Shown: in pieces, positions 1 to 6,044 of the stretch | Layout: every line of letters begins with the position of its first letter | How positions within the stretch are numbered: the stretch's first letter is position 1 | Origin: Syntrophobacterales bacterium | Lineage (GTDB): Bacteria > Desulfobacterota > Desulfobaccia > Desulfobaccales > 0-14-0-80-60-11 | Assembly (NCBI GenBank): GCA_020052215.1 | Contig: JAGVPN010000359.1 | Location: 1 to 6,044, forward strand | Direction of reading: 5' to 3' | Length of the DNA: 6,044 nucleotides | The notes under the pieces: generated by a model | The model's database searches: none | The model's input: only the letters and a program-made list of their open reading frames with translations | Told to the model about the DNA's origin: nothing | Position numbers and translations under genes: made by a program

Positions 1-1
1 G

Positions 2-955
2 CCTTATCCCGGGGAGTTGACCACGGCGGAAGGCATCAAACTCCTGGACGATCTCGCCACCATGGGCCAGATAGTGGTCATCCTCACCGGCGGCGAACCC
101 CTCTTGCGGGAAGATATCTTCGACCTGGCGGCTTACGGCAACGATTTAGGCCACCGCATGGTCATGGCGGTGAACGGGACGCTTTTGACCCCGGCCATCG
201 CCGCCCGCCTCCAGGACGCGGGCATTCAACGGGTGAGCATCTCCATCGACGGGGCGAGCGCAGAGTCCCACGACCGCCTCCGGGCGGTAGAGGGGGCCTA
301 CGCCGGGGCCCTGGCCGGCATCGCCGCCTGTCAAGAGGCCGGGCTGCCCTTTCAGATCAACACCACCGTCACCCGGGCCAACCGGCTCGAACTGCCGGCC
401 ATCTATGATCTGGCCCTAACGCTTGACGCCGCGGCCCTTCACGTCTTTGTGCTGGTACCCACCGGGCGGGGTGAGCTCATCCGGGAGGAACTGGTGTCCC
501 CGGAGGAATACGAAGAGACCCTGAGTTGGCTTTTAGAACGGCAGAAAGACGGCCGGCTGTTCATCAAGCCCACCTGCGCCCCCCAGTATTACCGGCTCTG
601 GCGCCAGGACGCCGCGGCCCGGGGCGAGCCCATCACCGCCGCCACCCACGGCATGGAGGCCATGACCAAGGGCTGCCTGGGCGGGCAGGGCTTCGCGTTT
701 GTGTCTTATCAGGGGGAGGTCCAGCCCTGCGGCTACCTGGAACTGGTGGCGGGCGACATCCGTCAGACGCCGTTTCCGGAAATCTGGGCGAACTCGGAGT
801 TGTTCCGGCAACTGCGCCGGGTGGACGACTACCACGGTAAGTGCCACGCCTGCCAGTACCGCAAGGTCTGCGGCGGCTGCCGGGCCCGGGCCTATGCCCT
901 GACCGGGGACGTGGTGGGGGAAGACCCCATCTGTCCCTATGCGCCGGTGGGGTAA
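2..955 (+). CDS. ahbD: Heme b synthase AhbD-like radical SAM/SPASM protein (5' end cut by window edge)
   Basis: Likely catalyses the last step of the alternative heme pathway: radical oxidative decarboxylation of the two propionates of Fe-coproporphyrin III to the vinyl groups of heme b, in the cytoplasm. The frame is open to base 2, so the TTG at 17 is not the true start. The N-terminus with the radical-SAM CxxxCxxC cluster motif lies outside the window. Counting the codon at base 2 as residue 1, I see the SAM-binding GGEP (30-33), NGTLL, a SISIDG strand, FQINTTVTR, LVPTGRG and TCAP. The C-terminal SPASM region carries Cys 225 (GCLGG), 243 (QPCGYLE), then 281, 284, 290 and 293 (KCHACQYRKVCGGCRAR) and 311. 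The GCLGG and VQPCGYLE blocks resemble AhbD more than the sister enzymes AhbC or NirJ, judged from memory. An adjacent siroheme decarboxylase gene supports the pathway assignment. Family very secure; AhbD versus AhbC fairly secure. Confidence 0.85.
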   Translation, partial: PYPGELTTAEGIKLLDDLATMGQIVVILTGGEPLLREDIFDLAAYGNDLGHRMVMAVNGTLLTPAIAARLQDAGIQRVSISIDGASAESHDRLRAVEGAYAGALAGIAACQEAGLPFQINTTVTRANRLELPAIYDLALTLDAAALHVFVLVPTGRGELIREELVSPEEYEETLSWLLERQKDGRLFIKPTCAPQYYRLWRQDAAARGEPITAATHGMEAMTKGCLGGQGFAFVSYQGEVQPCGYLELVAGDIRQTPFPEIWANSELFRQLRRVDDYHGKCHACQYRKVCGGCRARAYALTGDVVGEDPICPYAPVG

Positions 956-959
956 GTCC

Positions 960-984
960 TCACGCCAAGGCGCAAAGACGCAAG
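960..984 (+). repeat. Short dispersed repeat, CACGCCAAGGCGCAAAGACGC type
   Basis: Just after the ahbD stop lies CACGCCAAGGCGCAAAGACG followed by CAAG. It contains an 8-base near-repeat (AAGGCGCA at 967-974, AAGACGCA at 975-982). I recall this type of sequence as a dispersed intergenic repeat in several environmental bacterial genomes; that is memory, not a search. Only one copy is in the window, so repeat status cannot be proven here. Confidence 0.4.
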
Positions 985-992
985 CATTCCTT

Positions 993-1461
<469 letters not shown>

Positions 1462-1484
<23 letters not shown>

Positions 1485-1941
1485 CGGCCGGGCTTTCCCA
1501 CGGGACGCACAACACCGGGCAGGGCAGCAGGCGCACCACCTTTTCGGCGGTGGAGCCGAAAAAAACCTCCTCAATGGGCCCCCGGCCGCTCCGGCCATAG
1601 CCCCCCATGACAATCAAATCCGCGGCCAGGTCCCGGGCCATCACCGCAATTTCCTGAAAGGGTATGCCCACGGTCACCATGCTGGTCACCTCCAGGCTGT
1701 CGCAGCAGCGCTCCTTCAGAAATGCATCCAGGTGCTGTTGCGCCTCCTCCCGGAACGCCGGCAGGAGGCCCTCCGGTTTGACTTTCAGGTGCTCGGCCAC
1801 CCGGACCACGACCTGCTGTTGGATGACGTGCAGGAGAACAATTTTGGCCCCGAATTGCCGGGCCAACTGTTTGGCCACCGTGAAGGCGGCCCCGGCACAT
1901 TCGGAAAAATCGGTGGCTACCAGAATAGCTTTGAAATCCAT
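1462..1941 (-). CDS. Universal stress protein, UspA family
   Basis: A single-domain cytoplasmic Usp of 159 residues, a normal length for the family. Members bind ATP or AMP as dimers and aid survival under stress, but the specific role here is unknown. Visible features are the first strand and nucleotide-contacting Asp (ILVATDFS, Asp11), IVLLHVI (34-40), DLIVMGGYGRSG (108-119), FFGSTAEKVVR (127-137) and the last strand CPVLCVP. The nucleotide-binding loop is unusual. The family pattern is G-x2-G-x9-G-S/T, but aligned on GGYGRSG there are 12 residues before GS (Gly116 to Gly129). The numbers fit only with Gly116 and Gly119 as the first two glycines. The start is supported by AGGA (1951-1954) nine bases upstream of the ATG. 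The gene lies 79 bases downstream of the thioredoxin-fold gene on the same strand, and its last seven codons plus stop overlap ahbA tail-to-tail. Confidence 0.92.
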
Positions 1942-1972
1942 CGGGAAGTATCCTACACAATCAGGCAGGGAA

Positions 1973-2008
1973 CGGGTCAGGCTCCCTGGCGGAGGGCAGC
2001 CTGACCCG
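1973..2008 (-). terminator. Strong hairpin after the thioredoxin-fold gene, no U-tract
   Basis: The arms CGGGTCAGGCT (1973-1983) and AGCCTGACCCG (1998-2008) are perfectly complementary over 11 bp. An inner CCCT/AGGG stem (1984-1987/1993-1996), a five-base GGCGG loop and one bulged C complete it. It begins 12 bases after the TAG stop of the upstream minus-strand gene. In transcription direction the stem is followed by TTCCCTGCCTGA rather than a run of T, so it is not a canonical intrinsic terminator. It could be a weak terminator, a 3'-end stabiliser, or a processing site between this gene and the stress-protein gene. Confidence 0.5.
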
Positions 2009-2020
2009 GTTATGGCGAGG

Positions 2021-2587
2021 CTATTTCACGACGGCTTTGATTTTCGGCAGGACTTCATCGACGCTTTCGAAGGCGCCGATATGGACGAACACGACCTTGC
2101 CGGTTTTATCCAGAATGACGGTGACCGGGTACGGAGTAAAATTCAAGGCCTTGCCGAAGGAGCTGTCGGGATCAGGCACCAGGGGGAAGGGCACCTTGTG
2201 AAAGGCTTGCCACATCTTTAACTGGGGTTCTTCATTGCCCTGGCCCGTGCCGACGAATTTCAGCTTGCCTTTCAGTTGGGGATCCGCCTCCACCTTGGCG
2301 AACAGGGCATTCATCACCGGGGCCTGCGCCATGCAGTGCGGGCAGCTGGTGTTGAACTGCTCCACCAGCAAATAGGGTGCTTTGACGTCCGCTAACGTAA
2401 AGGCGTCGGCTTTGGGCAGGCCCAAATATTTAGCCCCATCTTCGGTTAGGGGCGCCTTGAATTTCGCAATCCCCACTGATTGGCCGACTACGGGATCCTT
2501 CTCGGCTGCTCCCGCCAGGGATACGGCGCCAAAGAAACAGACCAGGGCCAGAACGCAACTCAACACCAGTACCTTATTCCTCATCAT
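2021..2587 (-). CDS. Exported thioredoxin-fold protein with CPHC site (TlpA/redoxin-like)
   Basis: Probably a periplasmic thiol-disulfide oxidoreductase of 188 residues. A Sec signal peptide is clear: basic MMRNK, a hydrophobic core of about 20 residues, then a likely cut after SLAGAA (about residue 28). No convincing lipobox is present. The mature part has a thioredoxin fold: the strand YLLVEQFNT, then SCPHC with Cys82 and Cys85, and later FTPYPVTVILDKTGKVVF, where Pro154 would be the cis-proline near the active site. CPHC is the dipeptide context of DsbA rather than the CGPC or CxPC of most TlpA and thioredoxins, but the DsbA helical insertion is not evident and the layout is TlpA/AhpC-like. 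Partner and redox direction are therefore unknown. Two adjacent ATGs (2587 and 2584) are possible starts; AGGGGG (about 2594-2599) is the likely ribosome-binding site. A promoter-like site lies 37 bases upstream. Confidence 0.85.
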   Translation of the reverse strand: MMRNKVLVLSCVLALVCFFGAVSLAGAAEKDPVVGQSVGIAKFKAPLTEDGAKYLGLPKADAFTLADVKAPYLLVEQFNTSCPHCMAQAPVMNALFAKVEADPQLKGKLKFVGTGQGNEEPQLKMWQAFHKVPFPLVPDPDSSFGKALNFTPYPVTVILDKTGKVVFVHIGAFESVDEVLPKIKAVVK

Positions 2588-2623
2588 GAAAAGCCCCCTT
2601 TCCGGATTTTTTACTAGAAGCTA

Positions 2624-2652
2624 ATGATAAATCAACCCTTGCCAAAGGGCAA
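2624..2652 (-). promoter_or_regulatory. Sigma70-like promoter for the thioredoxin-fold gene, with overlapping palindrome
   Basis: On the minus strand, TTGCCC (2647-2652) and TATCAT (2624-2629) are separated by exactly 17 bases, matching the consensus hexamers at 4/6 and 5/6. The predicted start near 2617 would leave a leader of about 30 bases before the ATG at 2587. An inverted repeat TTGCC-AAAG-GGCAA (2639-2652) overlaps the -35 hexamer and could be an operator or a coincidence. Confidence 0.45.
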
Positions 2653-2739
2653 AGGAAAAGCGCGCCTGGGGCGGTTTTTCGTCCAGGTCGAAGTTACCAG
2701 GCAAAAACCAATGGTCGCCCATCGGTTGGATGGTTTCAT
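2632..2739 (-). CDS. Possible small ORF, 35 residues, hypothetical
   Basis: An ATG at 2739 is preceded by a strong Shine-Dalgarno, AGGAGAGG (2742-2749), at good spacing. It opens a 35-codon frame ending with TGA at 2632-2634. The peptide begins MKPSNRWATIGFCLVTSTW and ends in a basic, Pro-rich tail; the WATIGFCLV stretch is mildly hydrophobic. I do not recognise it. It lies between the helicase (2863) and the thioredoxin-fold gene (2587), and its 3' end overlaps the predicted promoter of the latter. It could be a small protein, a leader peptide, a decayed gene start, or chance. The ribosome-binding site is the only positive evidence. Confidence 0.25.
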   Translation of the reverse strand: MKPSNRWATIGFCLVTSTWTKNRPRRAFPLPFGKG

Positions 2740-2862
2740 CACCTCTCCTGTAAAGCGCCTTTTTTGAAGATACCTTGAACCTAAAACCCGAGGTATTGTC
2801 TGGCGTTTCGGCAGGGTGGGGAAAAATCATTAATTTCGCAGGGGCCGGGGTGCAGATTGCGG

Positions 2863-5769
2863 TTACCTTGGGAAAAAGCGTTCCTCCCGCCAGTCCACCG
2901 GCACCCGGACCAGGGCGCCCTGGCGGTGCTGGTAGAGCAGATAACCGTGCCGCACCCCGTAGGCAAAGAGGCGCTGGGTGAGGAGCACGTCCTGGCGGCA
3001 GTAGGATTCCAACTCCTCCCATTTCCCCGCCGCATAGAGTTCCAGGGCCAGGAGACCGTCGCCGGTCTTGTTTTCTCCCAACGTCTTTTCCGCCAGGTGA
3101 TTAAGGGAGAGGCGGTGTCCCAGGAGGGTGTGGACTTCCTCCAGGATGTCCAGGGTGGGCACTTCCGCCAGATTGACCTTGGTGTACGGTTGCAGCACCC
3201 GGTAGTCGAAGCCCTTAATATTGAAGCCCACCACCAGATCCAACTTCATTAAGCGCTGGGCCAGGCGTTCCAGATCGTGCTCCCGATAGGTGGTGGCAAC
3301 CCCGGTATGGCTCTCATGCATCACCGCCAACGACACCCCCATGCGGTGGCATTGGCCCCAGCCGCCCACGTCCGCCGCGGAACAGCAGGTTTCCAGGTCC
3401 AGGACGCCGATTTTACGCCTCCGGAACCAGGGGATCTCGGCTTCGGCCTCGCCCTCCGGGGCGGCGGTGGCGGCAGGCGCAGGCAGTTCGACGCCCAACC
3501 CCTCTTCCGGCGGCTCCACCTCATCCTCTCCCAACAGCAGGGCGGCGATCTTCAGGGTCGCTTCCTTGTCCAGGGGCTTGTTGCCGGAGCCGCACTTGGG
3601 AGAGTGGATGCACGAGGGGCAGCCGTCCTCGCAGGGGCAGGCGGCAGTGAGTGACAGGACGCGCCGCACCAGGTCCTCCAGGATCTCGTAGGCCCGGGCC
3701 GACAGGCCCACCCCGCCGGGGTAGCCGTCATAGATGAAGATAGCCGCCCGGCCCACCTGGGGATGCGCCGGATGCGAGATGCCGCCGATGTCATAGCGGT
3801 CCGCCAGGGCAAACAGCGGGAACATGCTGATCAGGACGTGCTCCAGGGCGTGGATGCCCCCCATGAAGTGGCGCCCGGAGGCGTAAACCGCGTTTTTCAC
3901 CTCGTCCGGAATTTCCAGCCACATGCCCACAGTTTCAAAGATCTGGGGCGGCAATTCGAGTTCGACCTGGCCCAGGAGCTCCTGGCCCGGCAGCCGCCGC
4001 TTTTCATAGCTCAACAACTGCTCGGTGACTTTGAGCCGCCCGATGTGGGCCGTGAACCGGGCCACCTGCCGGGTCGCCAGCACCTCCAGGATCTCCGTCT
4101 CCTTTTCCGTCTGGATGCGGGTGAAATAGTTGGGCTCGATGGGGTTGACCCAGACGTTGCGCCGGGGCAGGTCCAATTTTTCCACCACCCAGGTCTGGGC
4201 CTTGTGGAGATAAATCGCCCCGGGGTGGCACTCCCGCAAAGCCCGGTGGCCGTCAATGGAGCCCAGGGGACGCTTCTTGCCCGTCTGGAAAATGGCGAAA
4301 CTCTCCCCGATACCCCGAATGCTCACTTCTTTCTGGGGGAACCGGCCCCGGGCAAACCAGGCGTCCCCCGCGGCGGAGTGCAGCAGGTGGCGTTCCCGGG
4401 CCAGTTCCTCGATCACCGGCGCATACGCCTTGAGGTCGAAAAAGGTCTCGCCCCGGGTATTGAGCGGCAGTTCCTGGGCCGCACAGGGCAGGTGCGCCTT
4501 GACCACAAAGGGGTTGTTCGGGTCCACCACCGCGGTTTCCATGGGCCGCCCGAAAAACTCCTCCGGGTACTTGATGAAGTACTGGTCCAGGGCGTCGGCC
4601 TGGGCCACCAGGATGATGAGGGAGTCCCGGCCCTGGCGTCCCACCCGGCCGGCCCGCTGCCAGGTGGTCACCATGGTGCCGGGATAGCCCACCAGGATGC
4701 AGAGGTCCAGGCCGCCGATGTCGATGCCCATCTCCAGGGCGCTGGTGGAGATCACCCCCTTCATCTTGCCGCTGGCCAGCGCCCGCTCGATCTCCCGGCG
4801 CTCCTCCGGCAAAAACCCGGCTCGGTAGGAGCTGATGAAACGGCGCATCTCCGGCGCCAGCCGCTGGGACCAGACATGGATCAGTTCGGTGAGCTTTCTC
4901 GCCTGGGTGAAGCAGATGGTGTTGAGCCCCTTCCGGATGGCCTGGGCAAAGATCTGGGCCGCGGTGACCGGAGCGCCCCCCGGCGGGTTGAGGAACAAAA
5001 AGTGCCGGCCTGACTGGGGCGCGCCGCTTTCCGTAATAATCTCAACATCTAATCCCGTCAGCGTCCGGATAAAAATTTCGGGTTGGGCGATGGTGGCCGA
5101 CGACAGCAAAAATTGCGGGTGCGAGCCGTAGTGGGCGCAGATCCGCTTCAAACGCCTGAGCACCTGGGCCATGTGGCTGCCCATGATGCCCCGGTAGGTG
5201 TGGATTTCGTCGATCACCACGAATTTCAAGCGGGCAAAGAAGCCGGACCACGAGGCGTGATAGGGCATAAGCCCCATATGGAGCATGTCCGGGTTGCTGA
5301 TGAGCACGTGGGGCGGGTGCGCCTTGATGGCCTGGCGCTGGGCTGGCGGCGTGTCGCCGTCATAGATAGCCGCGGTCAGGAAAGGGGAGGGCAGGGCCGC
5401 GTCCAACTCCTGGAGGGCCTTGAGCTGGTCCTGCTCCAACGCCTTTAAGGGAAAGAGATACAGCGCATGGCCCCGGGGGTCTTGTAAGAGCGATTCCAAT
5501 ACCGGCAAATTGTAAATGAGGGTCTTGCCGCTGGCCGTGGGGGTGGCCACCAGCAGGTTCTTCCCGGCCCGGATGGCCGCCAGCGCCTCCCCCTGGTGGG
5601 AGTAGAGGCGGGGAATCCCCAACCGCTCCAACGCCGCCAGCACCTCCGGCGACAGCCCCGCATCCCCGGCCACGTACTCCACCGGCTTCTCCGGCAGATA
5701 ATGATAATGCCCGAGAATATCCCGGTGTTCGGCGGATTCTTTTAGCTGGTTAATGAAATCCTGGAGCAT
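2863..5769 (-). CDS. MrfA/YprA-type DEAD/DEAH helicase (DUF1998) fused to an MrfB/YprB-type DEDD exonuclease
   Basis: A 968-residue protein likely acting in DNA repair. In Bacillus subtilis the separate proteins MrfA (helicase) and MrfB (exonuclease) form a mitomycin-C repair pathway. Helicase motifs in order: YSHQ (56-59), Walker A ATPTASGKT (75-83), Walker B DEIH (187-190), SSAT (223-226), STSALEMGIDIGG (341-353) and motif VI QRAGRVGRQGRD (371-382). The DUF1998 end has a probable metal-binding Cys cluster, CPCEDGCPSC then C (711, 713, 717, 720, 726). An acidic Ala/Pro/Glu-rich linker (about 746-780) leads to an RNase H-like nuclease: ExoI DLE (Asp791, Glu793), ExoII GFNIKGFD (Asp855), ExoIII YCRQD (Tyr923, Asp927), so all four acidic residues are present. 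The N-terminus fits the family and the next Met is at 162, so ATG 5769 is kept despite no Shine-Dalgarno; a heptamer array lies just upstream. It is transcribed away from a promoter-like site at 5933-5961. Confidence 0.92.
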   Translation of the reverse strand: MLQDFINQLKESAEHRDILGHYHYLPEKPVEYVAGDAGLSPEVLAALERLGIPRLYSHQGEALAAIRAGKNLLVATPTASGKTLIYNLPVLESLLQDPRGHALYLFPLKALEQDQLKALQELDAALPSPFLTAAIYDGDTPPAQRQAIKAHPPHVLISNPDMLHMGLMPYHASWSGFFARLKFVVIDEIHTYRGIMGSHMAQVLRRLKRICAHYGSHPQFLLSSATIAQPEIFIRTLTGLDVEIITESGAPQSGRHFLFLNPPGGAPVTAAQIFAQAIRKGLNTICFTQARKLTELIHVWSQRLAPEMRRFISSYRAGFLPEERREIERALASGKMKGVISTSALEMGIDIGGLDLCILVGYPGTMVTTWQRAGRVGRQGRDSLIILVAQADALDQYFIKYPEEFFGRPMETAVVDPNNPFVVKAHLPCAAQELPLNTRGETFFDLKAYAPVIEELARERHLLHSAAGDAWFARGRFPQKEVSIRGIGESFAIFQTGKKRPLGSIDGHRALRECHPGAIYLHKAQTWVVEKLDLPRRNVWVNPIEPNYFTRIQTEKETEILEVLATRQVARFTAHIGRLKVTEQLLSYEKRRLPGQELLGQVELELPPQIFETVGMWLEIPDEVKNAVYASGRHFMGGIHALEHVLISMFPLFALADRYDIGGISHPAHPQVGRAAIFIYDGYPGGVGLSARAYEILEDLVRRVLSLTAACPCEDGCPSCIHSPKCGSGNKPLDKEATLKIAALLLGEDEVEPPEEGLGVELPAPAATAAPEGEAEAEIPWFRRRKIGVLDLETCCSAADVGGWGQCHRMGVSLAVMHESHTGVATTYREHDLERLAQRLMKLDLVVGFNIKGFDYRVLQPYTKVNLAEVPTLDILEEVHTLLGHRLSLNHLAEKTLGENKTGDGLLALELYAAGKWEELESYCRQDVLLTQRLFAYGVRHGYLLYQHRQGALVRVPVDWREERFFPR

Positions 5770-5779
5770 TTTAAATGAC

Positions 5780-5807
5780 GGTTTTCAGTTTTCGGTTTTC
5801 AGTTTTC
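5780..5807 (-). repeat. Tandem heptamer array (GAAAACY)x4 just upstream of the helicase start
   Basis: Read on the minus strand, four 7-base units alternate GAAAACT and GAAAACC, ending 10 bases before the helicase ATG. It is the same family as the array at 1004-1031, but with C/T variation at the last base. It occupies the position where a ribosome-binding site would be expected. Confidence 0.85.
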
Positions 5808-5824
5808 GGCAGAAAATGCACCGT

Positions 5825-5890
5825 GTAGGGCGGGCATTGCCCGCCGGAGATAAACCGGATTTTATTAATGGCGGGCGGTGCCCGCCCTAC
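5825..5890. repeat. REP/BIME-like element: 21-bp inverted repeat of palindromic arms
   Basis: The left arm (5825-5845, starting GTAGGGCGGGC) and right arm (5870-5890, ending GCCCGCCCTAC) are inverted copies matching at 19 of 21 positions, separated by a 24-base AT-rich spacer. Each arm is also a hairpin: GGCGGGC/GCCCGCC with a 3-base loop (ATT at 5836-5838, GGT at 5877-5879). The organisation resembles REP/BIME elements or a very small MITE. I see no clear target-site duplication. It lies inside the predicted helicase leader. Confidence 0.75.
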
Positions 5891-5932
5891 TAAGGCAATT
5901 TTCAATCTGGGTTGTATGAACCTGTGGTGAAT

Positions 5933-5961
5933 ATTGTATTTAAATCATTGGGGGTATTCAA
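5933..5961 (-). promoter_or_regulatory. Sigma70-like promoter, probably for the helicase-nuclease gene
   Basis: On the minus strand, TTGAAT (5956-5961) and TACAAT (5933-5938) are separated by exactly 17 bases, matching the consensus hexamers at 4/6 and 5/6, in the AT-rich gap at the right end. The predicted start near 5926 gives a leader of roughly 155 bases that would include the palindromic element and the heptamer array. Confidence 0.45.
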
Positions 5962-6044
5962 TTGACTCCAGTTACCACTATATCTTGTGTAAGCACTTTT
6001 TGCTTTTAACCGTTTCGATCATAGCTTGATAGGGTGCCGGTTCA

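Noticed and set aside
1664..2221. Plus-strand open frame of 185 codons across the Usp and thioredoxin-fold genes
   Set aside because: It is opposite two recognised genes, runs through the intergenic hairpin and has no family resemblance.
2663..2679. Plus-strand terminator-like CGCC-TGG-GGCG followed by GTTTTT
   Set aside because: The stem is only 4 bp and no plus-strand gene lies upstream of it.
2621..3022. Minus-strand open frame of 133 codons overlapping the helicase 3' end
   Set aside because: Its first half is an alternative frame of the conserved nuclease domain. The rest crosses the gap in a different frame from the small ORF with the good ribosome-binding site.
3763..5013. Long plus-strand open frame (416 codons) opposite the helicase
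   Set aside because: It is antisense to a well-supported protein with intact motifs. The translation is rich in Gly, Pro, His and Arg with no recognisable domain, as expected for a shadow in GC-rich DNA.
5991..6007. AAGCA-CTTTT-TGCTT hairpin followed by TT
   Set aside because: The 5-bp AT-rich stem is too weak, and no gene ends just before it on either strand that I can support.
5978..6043. Minus-strand frame open from the right edge to a TAG at 5978-5980, which could be the last 21 residues of a gene entering the window
   Set aside because: Twenty-one codons open in one of three frames is expected by chance in AT-rich sequence and no family is recognisable. Sequence beyond the right edge would decide it.

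Overview
The window looks like a chromosomal segment of an anaerobic, GC-rich bacterium, most likely a Desulfobacterota (delta-proteobacterial) lineage such as Desulfobaccales or Syntrophobacterales. The pointers are two genes of the alternative (siroheme-dependent, Ahb) heme pathway, typical of sulfate reducers and some archaea; bacterial Shine-Dalgarno and sigma70-like signals; and short dispersed repeats of a kind I associate with environmental Desulfobacterota genomes. The taxonomic call is inference; no marker gene is present.

Layout. The left part (1-1484, plus strand) holds the 3' part of ahbD (radical SAM/SPASM heme synthase, cut by the window edge) followed by an AsnC/Lrp-type siroheme decarboxylase subunit (ahbA-like). 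Together they represent the last and first dedicated steps of the route siroheme to didecarboxysiroheme to Fe-coproporphyrin III to heme b. The junction between them carries two short repeat families, one of which lies inside the N-terminal coding region of the decarboxylase gene.

The rest is on the minus strand. Reading in its transcription direction (right to left): a promoter-like site at 5933-5961, a leader with a REP-like double palindrome and a second heptamer-repeat array, then a 968-residue helicase (2863-5769). This helicase is an MrfA/YprA-type DEAD/DEAH enzyme with its Cys-rich DUF1998 end, fused through an acidic Ala/Pro/Glu linker to an MrfB/YprB-type DEDD exonuclease. Next come a 275-base gap with a possible 35-residue small ORF and a promoter, an exported thioredoxin-fold protein with a CPHC site (2021-2587), a strong hairpin without a U-tract, and a universal stress protein (1462-1941). 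The stress protein's 3' end overlaps the 3' end of ahbA tail-to-tail by 23 bases.

Functionally there are two modules: heme biosynthesis on the plus strand, and DNA repair plus envelope redox and stress functions on the minus strand. The most notable points are the helicase-nuclease fusion and the 7-base repeat arrays. One array is read as protein just after the likely ahbA start codon, where a copy-number change would shift the frame. The other lies just upstream of the helicase start, where a ribosome-binding site would be expected. Bases 5891-6044 contain no gene I can support.
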